Shown: positions 7,269 to 15,083 of the stretch, piece by piece | Layout of the letters: the number at the start of each line of letters is the position of its first letter | Numbering within the stretch: position 1 is the first letter of the stretch | The notes under the pieces: model-generated | Databases searched by the model: none | Told to the model about the DNA's origin: nothing | What the model saw: only the letters and a program-made list of their open reading frames with translations | From: a virus | DNA length: 20,177 bases | Strand: one strand, 5' to 3' | Virus record (IMG/VR): IMGVR_UViG_3300014913_000576 | Location: 1-20,177 of that record | Made by a program: the position numbers and the translations under genes

Positions 7269-8422
7269 TGGTAACCATCAGCGAGTATAAAGAACAACTG
7301 AACAAGAAATACGGGAATGGGACAATCGTGTCTGGCGGTAAAGTCACACGGGATGCTCCGCGAATCCCCACAGGCATTTATGCTCTTGATCTTATCACCG
7401 GCGGAGGCATTCCTATTTGGCGTACCGCTTGTTTTTGGGGTCCGAGTGGCTCTGGAAAAAGTACACTGGCCATGATGGTTATGATCGGTGCGTCACGCAT
7501 CTGCTGGCGCTGTTTCCGGTACGATTTTGCCTGTGTATGCGACGACAAGCCCCTAAAGAAAAAGTCGGCCTATGTGGATGTCGAGGGCACATTTGACGCT
7601 GTTTGGGCAGAATCACTTGGGTTAAGACAATCAGATTATGTTTATATTTCCCCCGACACAGGGGAATCGGCTGTGAATATTGCTGACAAGATATCGCAGG
7701 CGGATGATTGTGGGCTGGTGATCGTAGATTCTCTTGCCATGCTTGAACCGTCTGTTGAGCTGGATTCCCCTGCGGAAGATATGCAGGTAGGGCTTCAAGC
7801 ACGGCTAGTCGCTAAAATGTTCCGGAAAGTTACGTCCAGGATCATCAAAGCACGGAAGGAAGGACGGACAATATCTGCTATTTTTGTAAATCAGATCAGG
7901 GCCAAGATTGGTGGGAATACTAGATTCATGGCAGGTGATCCGGAGTCACAGCCTGGTGGGTATGCTGCGAAATTCGCATACAGCTTATCTATGCGTATTG
8001 GCAGCAGATATATAAATCCGTCGAAAGAGGCAACAAAGTTTGATAAACGAGGGAAGCCCTTGATTGTAAAAAGCTCTATCCGTATCAATAAACATAAGTT
8101 GATTGCTTTGGGGCTATCTGCTGAATACGAGATTGTAAAAACCCAATACGAAGATTATCCTGCGGGCACGGTACTTGATATCGGAGCAACGATAAATGGG
8201 GCAAAGGAATACGGGCTGCTGCGGAAATGCAGCCGTGGTTGGATATTAGGGGATGATGAAAAAGGGACAGTATATAGAGTCCAAAAAGATTTGATCGATG
8301 TACTAAAGCACAGCCCCAAAAGCCTTCTTTTGCTTAAATATCTTGTGGTCGAGAAGGCAAAACAGATAGAAATGCAAGCGATGACATCCGAAGATATTAT
8401 TGACGACCGGGTGCAATTATAA
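7268..8422 (+). CDS. recA: RecA-family recombinase with a four-cysteine insert
   Basis: 384 residues. Walker A is GPSGSGKST (58-66), the catalytic-Glu strand VDVEGTF (103-109, Glu 106), Walker B VIVDS (151-155), and the NQIR Gln switch lies at 208-211, followed by a Gly-rich loop-2 region (about 215-231). These assign it to RecA/UvsX strand-exchange ATPases, which form filaments on ssDNA. Unusual: between Walker A and the catalytic Glu lies a Cys-rich insert with C79, C82, C89 and C91 followed by a Lys-rich stretch, like a small zinc knuckle. ATG overlaps the previous stop. Neighbouring SSB, SF2 helicase, nucleases and resolvase support recombination-dependent replication. Confidence 0.93.
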   Translation: MVTISEYKEQLNKKYGNGTIVSGGKVTRDAPRIPTGIYALDLITGGGIPIWRTACFWGPSGSGKSTLAMMVMIGASRICWRCFRYDFACVCDDKPLKKKSAYVDVEGTFDAVWAESLGLRQSDYVYISPDTGESAVNIADKISQADDCGLVIVDSLAMLEPSVELDSPAEDMQVGLQARLVAKMFRKVTSRIIKARKEGRTISAIFVNQIRAKIGGNTRFMAGDPESQPGGYAAKFAYSLSMRIGSRYINPSKEATKFDKRGKPLIVKSSIRINKHKLIALGLSAEYEIVKTQYEDYPAGTVLDIGATINGAKEYGLLRKCSRGWILGDDEKGTVYRVQKDLIDVLKHSPKSLLLLKYLVVEKAKQIEMQAMTSEDIIDDRVQL

Positions 8423-8901
8423 TGCATATGTACTGCTCTGTGTGTGGTAACTCATTTGATATAAGTAGGATAGATGCGAAAGCCACACATCCTGATTTAG
8501 ATGTTTTCTGCGGTTTACACTGCTTGATGCGTCGGGTGTTCGTGGGTGGTTGTGCCGGTGTTCTTGACACAGTCCCCAAACCGTCGTGGATGTGCGGATT
8601 TGTAGGCAGACGGTCTACCTACGAGGAGATCGCCGAGCGTTTTTTTGGGTGGCATGGCTTGCGCTTATCATATGAGCCTTTTGCTATTCGGCTGGCAGAC
8701 GGAAGCAGGTATATTCCTGATTTTTACTCACAGAAATTTAATTTATTATTGGAGGTAAAGGGTAAGTGGGCTAACAACGGAAAACGCAAATTATCATCGG
8801 TGCTGTCTATATTACCGGCTAATTCTTTAATACTGATTCCTACTCACAATATAAAACAGATGGAGACCAAGTGCAAAAAACATCTAGTCTTTCCCGTGTA
8901 A
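8422..8901 (+). CDS. PD-(D/E)XK endonuclease, TnsA/DUF1064-like, with zinc finger
   Basis: 159 residues, ATG overlapping the recA stop (TAATG). The N-terminus has a likely zinc site: C5-x2-C8 and C30-x3-C34. The C-terminal half reads YEEIAERF (67-74) as the N-terminal acidic helix, then RYIPDF (96-101), then LLLEVKGKW (108-116). This is the E...PD...E-x-K signature of restriction-fold nucleases, closest in style to TnsA and DUF1064 proteins. It may cut branched or damaged phage DNA or host DNA. The next gene starts inside it (GTG 8871). Substrate cannot be predicted. Confidence 0.75.
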   Translation: MHMYCSVCGNSFDISRIDAKATHPDLDVFCGLHCLMRRVFVGGCAGVLDTVPKPSWMCGFVGRRSTYEEIAERFFGWHGLRLSYEPFAIRLADGSRYIPDFYSQKFNLLLEVKGKWANNGKRKLSSVLSILPANSLILIPTHNIKQMETKCKKHLVFPV

Positions 8902-9803
8902 TTCGTCGCCGGGCTGGTCGTGGAATAGATAACAGCCAGACATCAGGTATTACCGATCCAGTAGAGCTTGCTGTTGCTTTTTGTGACCTTAGTGTTCGTC
9001 GGGAAATCCAATACGGATTGCCTCGTGTATCTTCCTTGTACGATCTTTGTGTCCGTGAGTATATTTTAGGGCATAAATTACGACGCAGTCATGTCCGGTA
9101 TACGGATGCTAATTTATCAGTTATTTTTGATATAGGGCATTCTGTTCATCGAATGATACAGGAATCTAATCATTATTTTAACAATATGAAAATGGGTTAC
9201 TGGGCCTGCCTGCGCTGCGGAAAAAAATATACGGATGAAATACAATTTAGACCAATCATATGCAGAGGCTGTAATAAAAAGCATCAACAATTTCGTTATA
9301 TCGAAGTTGAATTAGAATTACCGGGGCTAACGGGGCATGTTGATCTGATTATTAAGAATAACTCTATGGATAAACCACGGGTGGGCGACATCAAAAGCAT
9401 CCGAAAGGAAGATTTTGTATCGTTAATACGTCCGTTTCCGGAGCATATTTATCAGATAACAGGATATATTTATATGCTATCCGAGCTGCGCTCTAAAAAC
9501 AGGATTGGTCTTGATATAGACGATACGCTTGGGTATGTTATTTATATATCCAAGGAACATCCCGGAAAAAATAATTTTCCAATAAAGATATTTCCGGTAT
9601 CGCCGGAGTCTGTTTATTGCGATGATATTAAGAAAAAGATATTTTCATACTTGAATTATTATGATTATAAGACAAGGACGGTGAGAGGATTACCCGCACC
9701 GGTAGACGAGTGCTCATCCGGGAATTGGAATGTTTTTCGCAGTCGCCAATGCCCGGTAAAAAAAGAGTGTTTAATGTACGCTGAGAAATACGAGGGGTTA
9801 TGA
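8871..9803 (+). CDS. Cas4/RecB-like exonuclease with putative Fe-S cluster and zinc ribbon
   Basis: 310 residues from GTG 8871, with GGAG upstream. RecB/Cas4 nuclease motifs appear in order: a His in the GHSVH motif (89-93), GHVDLI (155-160, Asp 158), GDIKSI (172-177, Asp 173, Lys 175) and HIYQITGYIYML (192-203, Gln 195, Tyr 199). Cys 60 (LYDLCVREYI) together with C281, C294 and C300 near the C-terminus matches the widely split four-Cys 4Fe-4S arrangement of Cas4/AddB nucleases. An additional zinc ribbon, C113/C116 and C131/C134, is inserted before the active site. The likely role is end resection feeding RecA, in place of T4 gp46/47. There is no CRISPR array here, so a CRISPR role is not supported. 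Confidence 0.85.
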   Translation: MQKTSSLSRVIRRRAGRGIDNSQTSGITDPVELAVAFCDLSVRREIQYGLPRVSSLYDLCVREYILGHKLRRSHVRYTDANLSVIFDIGHSVHRMIQESNHYFNNMKMGYWACLRCGKKYTDEIQFRPIICRGCNKKHQQFRYIEVELELPGLTGHVDLIIKNNSMDKPRVGDIKSIRKEDFVSLIRPFPEHIYQITGYIYMLSELRSKNRIGLDIDDTLGYVIYISKEHPGKNNFPIKIFPVSPESVYCDDIKKKIFSYLNYYDYKTRTVRGLPAPVDECSSGNWNVFRSRQCPVKKECLMYAEKYEGL

Positions 9804-10354
9804 AGATAATAGGAATTGATGCGAGTCTTACATCTACGGGTGTGGCGTGTTTGCAGAAGGACAGGCAAAAATTATTTTTAATTAAAACCAAACCAAAGGA
9901 TTTTAATCACCCAATAAAGCGTTATCGGTATATTGCGGCCACGGTCGCTGAACGATGCACGAAAGAGCTTGGCGGTTCGTTAGCAGGTGTGCATTGGGGA
10001 ATTGAGGGATACGCAATGTATCGAAAACTTGGAAAATTGACTGAGCTGGCGGAGGTTGGGGGATTGATCAAGCAATTCATGTACAGCCTGTCTGGGAATT
10101 TTCCAATTACTGTGGCTCCCACAACCCTGAAAAAATTTATTACCGGAAAGGGTGTAGGGCGTGGCAAGGAACATATATTACTCTATTGTTATCAGAAATG
10201 GGGTATTGCGTTCAAATCGGATGATACGGCAGATGCTTTCGGTATAGCCAAGCTGGTTGACGCTGTGGTCTATCGTGAGTCCACTGATCTTTATAAATAT
10301 GAGAGGGAATGTGTGGACACAATAATAAATTCGCACCCGTGGTTAAAAAGATAA
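9800..10354 (+). CDS. RuvC-like Holliday-junction resolvase
   Basis: 184 residues, ATG overlapping the preceding stop. The RNase H-fold resolvase acidic residues are visible: GIDASLTSTG (5-14, Asp 7), WGIEGYAM (66-73, Glu 69), and SDDTADAFGIAKL (140-152) with Asp 142 and Asp 145. Length is normal for RuvC (about 170). It would cleave four-way junctions created by RecA and the SF2 helicase, debranching phage DNA before packaging. It closes the recombination operon segment; a fresh promoter begins 20 bp after its stop. I give no gene symbol because phage RuvC-like proteins diverge from bacterial RuvC. Confidence 0.88.
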   Translation: MKIIGIDASLTSTGVACLQKDRQKLFLIKTKPKDFNHPIKRYRYIAATVAERCTKELGGSLAGVHWGIEGYAMYRKLGKLTELAEVGGLIKQFMYSLSGNFPITVAPTTLKKFITGKGVGRGKEHILLYCYQKWGIAFKSDDTADAFGIAKLVDAVVYRESTDLYKYERECVDTIINSHPWLKR

Positions 10355-10373
10355 CGGATGTCCAATTTTATAC

Positions 10374-10402
10374 TTGACAAATTTTTCTTGTTATGGTATA
10401 TA
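10374..10402 (+). promoter_or_regulatory. Strong sigma70-like promoter
   Basis: TTGACA (10374-10379) and TATATA (10397-10402) are separated by exactly 17 bp, predicting a start near 10409 and a 5' UTR of about 38 nt. The UTR includes a small ATGAT/ATCAT inverted repeat and AAGGAGA as SD. This promoter gives the AAA+ gene and its followers expression independent of the recombination genes. Confidence 0.8.
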
Positions 10403-10446
10403 GACGGCAATGATGGTCAAATCATATTAACCCAAGGAGACAGTTC

Positions 10447-12018
10447 ATGCGAAAAAAACAATTGCCGTTATCGACGTATCTGTTGGCCGGATTTCCTCTA
10501 ATGTATATTAATTCGTGCGAGGAGCAACGGGTAATCAATGAAGTCCAGAAGGCTGCGTCGGAGGCGAGCAATAGCGCCTCCACCAATTTTCAATTCTCGT
10601 TTTTGGTGTGGCGATGCACCACCGGTTTTGTTCGACTATCTGCCACCGGAGATGATGATAGTATTGGCAACACGACGGCGCTAAACACTGCTATTGAGCA
10701 TCTTATGACTATACAACAGGATCAGCCTACGATTGCCATGATTATGAACCCGCGTAAGTTTATGGATAATCACGTGGTTACGCAGGCAATCAAGGATGCG
10801 GCATCCCATTTACGTCTGGTCGGCAGTCATCTTATCCTGGTCGGCCCGGAGGTGACGATACCACCGGAGCTTGAGCACGACATTACATTTATCGATTTCC
10901 CTTTGCCGGACAAGGAAAGGCTGCAAGGATTGCTTCAGGAAATCGTGAAATATAATCTCAAGAAACCGGTACAGGCCAAGCTGATCGAGACTGCTGCTGA
11001 AGCGGCGTTGGGTATGACCGAGATAGAGGCCGAGAATGCTGCTGCATTGTCACTCACAGAGACAGGCACTCTTGACATTGCGTTATTGCAAAGCGAAAAG
11101 GAACAGGCTATTCGCAAGTCAGAGGTGCTGGAGTTTGTGCATACGGATGAGACGATAGATGACGTCGGTGATTTTGATTTGTTGCGCGACTGGATTTCCA
11201 GACGTCGCACGGCTTTTGATGCCAAGGCCAAGAAGTACGGTTTACCTGTACCAAAAGGAATTCTGGTAGCGGGAATCCCAGGCACCGGGAAGAGTTTATT
11301 GTCAAAAGCCGCTGCCAATTTTCTTGGCATTCCGTTGATCAAATTCAATGTTGGTTCCATCTTCAAGAAGTATGTTGGTGATTCCGAGGCCAGTGTTAGG
11401 TCAGCGCTGGCCTTGGTGGAAACGATTTCTCCGGTGGTATTGTGGATTGACGAGATGGACAAGAGTTTCTCCGGTATTACTGGACAATCGAGCGACTCAG
11501 GAGTTACTAAGCGTGTATTCCAGACCATTCTTACATGGATGCAGGAGACTGATTGTCGAGCATTCCGGATTGCTACGGTTAATAACATGGAGCATTTACC
11601 GCCAGAATTATACCGCGCCGGTCGCTTTGATGCCTTGTTTGCATCTGATCTTCCGGAGATGGATGGCCGCAAAGAGATATACGAGATTCATATCAGAAAA
11701 CGCAACCGTGACCCAAAAAAATATAATATCACCAAGATAGCCGCTGCCTCTATCGGATTTACCGGCGCAGAAATTGAATATTCAGTATGTGAGGCGATGT
11801 TTACCGCCTACGCCGATGGGGGCAGAGAATTTACGACCGATGATATTCTGAGGGCTATTAAAGAGATTATCCCGCAGTCGGTTGCGGACAAGGATAAGAT
11901 AGATAGAATCCGTAAATTTTGTGAGCAAAAGGCACGACCGGTTAGCTCCCGCACGGCAATTAACAAAACAGCAACACCGAAACTGAAACGGGTTGCACGG
12001 ACAAAAGCAAAAAAATAG
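10447..12018 (+). CDS. AAA+ ATPase, Ycf46-like
   Basis: 523 residues with SD AAGGAGA. The N-terminal 230 residues resemble the degenerate ATPase-like part of Ycf46 proteins (YPLIYV-type opening, here FPLMYINSCEEQRV). A full AAA+ module follows: KGILVAGIPGTGKSLLSKA with Walker A (275-283), Walker B VVLWIDEMD (330-338), sensor 1 ATVNN (376-380) and the arginine-finger segment RAGRFD (390-395). The tail is Lys/Arg-rich. Ycf46 relatives occur in cyanobacteria, plastids and some large phages; their function is poorly known. A role in remodelling a host or replication complex is a guess. It heads its own transcription unit ending at the terminase. Confidence 0.88.
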   Translation: MRKKQLPLSTYLLAGFPLMYINSCEEQRVINEVQKAASEASNSASTNFQFSFLVWRCTTGFVRLSATGDDDSIGNTTALNTAIEHLMTIQQDQPTIAMIMNPRKFMDNHVVTQAIKDAASHLRLVGSHLILVGPEVTIPPELEHDITFIDFPLPDKERLQGLLQEIVKYNLKKPVQAKLIETAAEAALGMTEIEAENAAALSLTETGTLDIALLQSEKEQAIRKSEVLEFVHTDETIDDVGDFDLLRDWISRRRTAFDAKAKKYGLPVPKGILVAGIPGTGKSLLSKAAANFLGIPLIKFNVGSIFKKYVGDSEASVRSALALVETISPVVLWIDEMDKSFSGITGQSSDSGVTKRVFQTILTWMQETDCRAFRIATVNNMEHLPPELYRAGRFDALFASDLPEMDGRKEIYEIHIRKRNRDPKKYNITKIAAASIGFTGAEIEYSVCEAMFTAYADGGREFTTDDILRAIKEIIPQSVADKDKIDRIRKFCEQKARPVSSRTAINKTATPKLKRVARTKAKK

Positions 12019-12030
12019 AAAGGAGGCAAC

Positions 12031-13032
12031 ATGCCACGAAAAAAAGCAAGTACCACCAAGGCAAAAAAGAAGACCACGAAGGCTGTGACTGTATCAAGGG
12101 CAATCAAAGTACGCAAAGAGGTTATCGACCTTCGGAAGACGATTGAGACAAATTATCTGGAGCTTGCCAAACGCTTCTCCGAGATTCGGGAAAAGCAGTA
12201 TTACAGGGATTATGGGTTCCAGTCCTTTGCCTCGTATTGTGAAATGGAGTTGGGCATCAAATCTCGTCGAGCAATCTATCTGTCGGATATCTGGAATATG
12301 GTGTCAGAGTATCACTTGTCTATTCCACAAATCAGATCAATTGGGTGGACTAAAGCGAAAGAGCTTACTCGCGTGCTCACTGCCGATAATGCCAAGGAGC
12401 TGATTGCCTTGGCAAAGGATATGAGTGTGGGTGAGTTGCAGCAGGAAGTAAGGAAGTTGGCCTCTCCTGGTGTTACTGTCACTCCGCCACCTACGACCCT
12501 GACAAAGATTGAATTCCGCTTGGATGAATCGGAGGCCGATGTGATTACATCAGCCCTGGAAGCGGCCAAGAGCATGATCGAGACCGAGAATGGCACCACC
12601 GCACTTGAGCATATTTGCTCTACCTGGCTGCAAGAACATGAGGATGCAGCTCCGCCGTCAGTGGAATCCATCATTGCATATGTGAAGCGGGTATTCGGGG
12701 TTGACTTGGTTGAGGCCACAACGATTGTTGCAGACAGTCCCGATGATGCCACGGAGCAGCTGAGTGACGATGCTGGTGATGAGCAGCAAGAGGAGGGGGA
12801 TGATCCCCTGGTATTGCTAGATAAGTTACGCACCAAAAAACAGCTTCGAGCTTTTATTAAAGACAATGCCCTCGGCGTGCGTATTTCTAGGAAGGATAAA
12901 ATTGCGGACATCAAGAACAACATCCGCGATGCTATGGATGCTATTGCTGGTTCAGACAGCGCCGATGAACCGTCGGACGAAGACATCGAAGTCGATGAGG
13001 AAGACATCAATGCTATTTTAGGAATTGGTTGA
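12031..13032 (+). CDS. Basic/acidic bipartite protein, putative DNA-binding
   Basis: 333 residues, excellent SD (AAAGGAGG). Residues 1-30 are extremely Lys-rich. About 30-145 is helical with a possible HTH (LAKRFSEIREKQYYRDYGFQ, then SRRAIYLSDIW), reminiscent of phage DUF3102-type proteins. A Pro-rich linker (150-157), a second helical domain (160-230), an acidic linker, and a short SAP/LEM-like helix pair (264-305: LDKLRTKKQLRAFIKDNALG...KIADIKNNI) follow. The C-terminus is acidic. SAP-type helix pairs often bind DNA. The function is unknown; the bipartite charge and the neighbouring AAA+ ATPase would suit a chromatin-like or partition-related role, but that is speculation. Confidence 0.75.
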   Translation: MPRKKASTTKAKKKTTKAVTVSRAIKVRKEVIDLRKTIETNYLELAKRFSEIREKQYYRDYGFQSFASYCEMELGIKSRRAIYLSDIWNMVSEYHLSIPQIRSIGWTKAKELTRVLTADNAKELIALAKDMSVGELQQEVRKLASPGVTVTPPPTTLTKIEFRLDESEADVITSALEAAKSMIETENGTTALEHICSTWLQEHEDAAPPSVESIIAYVKRVFGVDLVEATTIVADSPDDATEQLSDDAGDEQQEEGDDPLVLLDKLRTKKQLRAFIKDNALGVRISRKDKIADIKNNIRDAMDAIAGSDSADEPSDEDIEVDEEDINAILGIG

Positions 13033-13175
13033 TGTCCAAACCTCCTGGTATGGGCCAATATATTGATGATCGGCATTTCTTATTCAAGTTATCGTCTGAT
13101 GATAACCGTGGGATGTCGATCATCCTTAATTATGGTTTTGAGGGGAGGGTTGTTGATGTCAGCAAGAAGATATGA
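13032..13175 (+). CDS. Small 47-residue protein of unknown function
   Basis: The ATG overlaps the preceding stop (TGATG) and the ORF runs 47 codons, overlapping the start of the next small gene by 20 nt, like the tight coupling around it. The protein starts MSKPPGMGQYIDDRHFLFKL and continues with a short beta-like region, ending VVDVSKKI. Residues 4-9 (PPGMGQ) are encoded by copy 1 of the dispersed 26-nt element. An internal ATG (13050) inside the element is a possible alternative start. No family was recognised. Coding status rests on position and overlap rather than on homology. Confidence 0.5.
   Translation: MSKPPGMGQYIDDRHFLFKLSSDDNRGMSIILNYGFEGRVVDVSKKI
13041..13064 (+). repeat. Dispersed 26-nt element, copy 1 (diverged at its 3' part)
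   Basis: CCTCCTGGTATG is followed by GGCCAATATATT. It matches the consensus over the first 12 bases and in GCCAA. Unlike other copies it lies in the first codons of a probable small gene, reading K-P-P-G-M-G-Q. The nearest downstream purine-rich SD (GGGGAGGG, 13142) is about 90 nt away, so local SD masking is doubtful here. Confidence 0.75.
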
Positions 13176-13347
13176 TACTGTTCGTACAGACAAGCGAAGA
13201 ACGAAATGCAGATGTCCTAAATGCCGTCGATACCATCATGCTGCGGTGTTCTACACAGGCAGAGGCATCTGCTGGAAATATTGTGACTCATGTGCACAAA
13301 CACTACATACAGTAGGGTATTACGATGGCGAGTCCAAAAAAGTATGA
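13156..13347 (+). CDS. Zinc-ribbon microprotein
   Basis: 63 residues. ATG 13156 was chosen because GGGGAGGG lies 6 nt upstream; longer in-frame starts lack an SD and read through the previous gene in another frame. A basic N-terminus leads into C18, C20-x2-C23 and then C39, C43-x2-C46, which should form one zinc ribbon. Similar small phage zinc proteins bind nucleic acid or inhibit host proteins; no partner can be named. It overlaps both neighbours, so translation is probably coupled. Confidence 0.7.
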   Translation: MSARRYDTVRTDKRRTKCRCPKCRRYHHAAVFYTGRGICWKYCDSCAQTLHTVGYYDGESKKV

Positions 13348-14278
13348 GGATCGTATGGATATTGATAAGCGCGGATTGTTTGAGATGTATCGAAATGGGC
13401 TGCGCGTAGGGATACGACGCGGCTCTGGATCAAGCATCGTGGCTGCTTTTAATGCGCTGTGGCAATATCATCGTGACTTTTTGGTGGAGCAGGAGTTGCA
13501 GCTTGTTGGTGTAGATGAGCTCTGGGGCAGCCTTGCTTTAGCCGCCGAGACTACCAAGACAGTGCAGGGACTTATAAAAGCAGGGAAAGAGGATGCAGCT
13601 AAGCGGGCAGCTTTCAAATTTATCCGGACATTAGCGTTAGCAAAAGGAAACCGATCTCCGTACTATTTAATGCGGGTTGCCACTGAGCCGTGGATAAAAA
13701 AATCCACGTTAAACATATCACGGCAATTGCCGAAGCGGGAGCTGGATATTGCGCTGAAAATAACTAGCCCACTACTATCCACATCGTTTTGGTCTCCGTT
13801 ACAGAAGGCAGCAAAACAAAAGGCCACTAAGGATTATGTAAGGCGCTGCCGTTCTCTCTATGACCAGTCTATAACAAATTACGATAAGCGGTTGGTAGCA
13901 TCGGCAGCTATAAAGGCTGTGGTGGAACCATCCGCTGTTCCTGTGATAACAGATGCAATCAATTGCATGTCTGTGCATTTCGGGGAGAACGAGAAAATAT
14001 CATGGAATTTTGTTCATCCTGATAGTTATGTCGGTGGCGTGGCCTTATCAGAAGTGTCCAAGCTGCTACGAATTCCTAAATCAACAATACGCATAGCGTG
14101 GTTGACCAAATATGTTGATAGGGAAATAAATGCATCCCGATCATTGTGGCAATCAATCTATACCAGCCGTGCTAACGTGCTTACATCAAACACCGACTGG
14201 CACAATTATGCCGTTCACCTGATGGTAGTGTGCCATGATTGGATCAATACATATGGAAGAATCGCTAGAAGAAATTGA
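13325..14278 (+). CDS. Helical protein of unknown function (faint RarA C-terminal-like pattern)
   Basis: 317 residues, starting inside the previous gene with GTAGGG upstream of ATG. The protein is almost all helical and has no P-loop. Residues about 30-75 (RRGSGSSIVAAFNALWQYHR... then GVDELWGSL) have the rhythm of the helical collar domain of RarA/MgsA and clamp loaders, where the motif is R-x-(S/G)-D-x-x-A and S-E-D-I-G-L-A. This resemblance is weak and by eye only. The C-terminal 80 residues contain a possible HTH (LSEVSKLLRIPKSTIRIAWL). Its position before the terminase genes could mean a packaging or clamp-related function; neither is established. Confidence 0.65.
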   Translation: MASPKKYEDRMDIDKRGLFEMYRNGLRVGIRRGSGSSIVAAFNALWQYHRDFLVEQELQLVGVDELWGSLALAAETTKTVQGLIKAGKEDAAKRAAFKFIRTLALAKGNRSPYYLMRVATEPWIKKSTLNISRQLPKRELDIALKITSPLLSTSFWSPLQKAAKQKATKDYVRRCRSLYDQSITNYDKRLVASAAIKAVVEPSAVPVITDAINCMSVHFGENEKISWNFVHPDSYVGGVALSEVSKLLRIPKSTIRIAWLTKYVDREINASRSLWQSIYTSRANVLTSNTDWHNYAVHLMVVCHDWINTYGRIARRN

Positions 14279-15083
14279 AAAACAAACGATGGACGGTGTT
14301 GTAGACCAAGCTCTTGTAGACAAGGCGGTCGAGAATCGGTTATTGCTGCGTCTACGCAAAGCCGCCTATTATCTTCCCAATGGCCGAAAGGCCGCTAAAG
14401 TGTCAATAATCGGGAAAAATCTTACGGATGCCCAGCTGCTTGAGGTATGGGGGCGGTTATCTCATGCAAAAAAAACCGGCACCCCTGTGTATGATGAGCT
14501 AGCAAGGAAGATACAAGAAGACTGGGGGCAGCTCAAAGAGTATACTCGGTGGGCTGTTTCAAGAGCACTCCAGTATTACGAGCAGCGCATATTCGGACTA
14601 CTTGGGGTTGTAGAGTCTATCCCGGAATTAAAAGAATGGGCAAATACAAAGCTGGCGGCTGTGCGTAAGATAGTCAAGCGGGTTGACGGTCTGGAAACGC
14701 TGTCCGATGCCATTCATTTACAGATGAATCGTATTGAGATGGCAGTTGATCTGGAACAAAAGCCGAAGAAGCCAAAACTGACACCATTTTTGAACAAGGA
14801 ATTTGATATTCTTACGAAGATGGTAAAGACATACATGGAATACCAGCTGGAATTCGGCGTGGTTTCCCGGCAGCCACATAAGTTACAAGTGGGGATGCTA
14901 CAAGAGGGGTTTAATAAACAAACCCGCCGGATCGAGCAAACCGTTGGACGGGACCCGATGATTCAGGCAACTACACGGTTTCTGGATATACTGAGGAACA
15001 AGAAACCGGATGAATGTCTGGAGCTTCCCCCGCCAGATGAGGAAATAATAGAGGCCGAAGTAGAGGAACCGGAAGCGTCGTGA
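14253..15083 (+). CDS. Putative terminase small subunit (positional)
   Basis: 276 residues from ATG 14253; an alternative ATG at 14235 has no better SD, and TTGGA precedes the chosen one. The protein is helical throughout. It has a possible HTH-like segment (about VSIIGKNLTDAQLLEVWGRL), a central helical hairpin, a Pro/Lys linker (KPKKPKLTP) and a C-terminal helical region ending in an acidic tail. The small terminase subunit usually lies directly upstream of the large one and is helical and DNA-binding. Here the two overlap by 4 nt (GTGA). Length is greater than many small subunits (about 150-200), and no family signature is certain. Confidence 0.5.
   Translation: MEESLEEIEKQTMDGVVDQALVDKAVENRLLLRLRKAAYYLPNGRKAAKVSIIGKNLTDAQLLEVWGRLSHAKKTGTPVYDELARKIQEDWGQLKEYTRWAVSRALQYYEQRIFGLLGVVESIPELKEWANTKLAAVRKIVKRVDGLETLSDAIHLQMNRIEMAVDLEQKPKKPKLTPFLNKEFDILTKMVKTYMEYQLEFGVVSRQPHKLQVGMLQEGFNKQTRRIEQTVGRDPMIQATTRFLDILRNKKPDECLELPPPDEEIIEAEVEEPEAS

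Noticed and set aside
8871-9803. Cas4-like gene as part of a CRISPR-Cas system
   Set aside because: No repeat-spacer array and no cas1, cas2 or effector gene in the window; the gene sits between recombination genes, so a replication or recombination role is more likely.
10935-11672. 245-codon open frame on the minus strand
   Set aside because: It is antisense to the core of the AAA+ ATPase, whose Walker motifs prove the + strand frame; no independent start signal was seen.
12312-13076. 254-codon open frame on the minus strand
   Set aside because: It lies wholly opposite the well-supported 12031 gene and is Ser/Ala-rich as expected for a shadow of acidic and Lys-rich codons. It has no SD and no recognisable motif.
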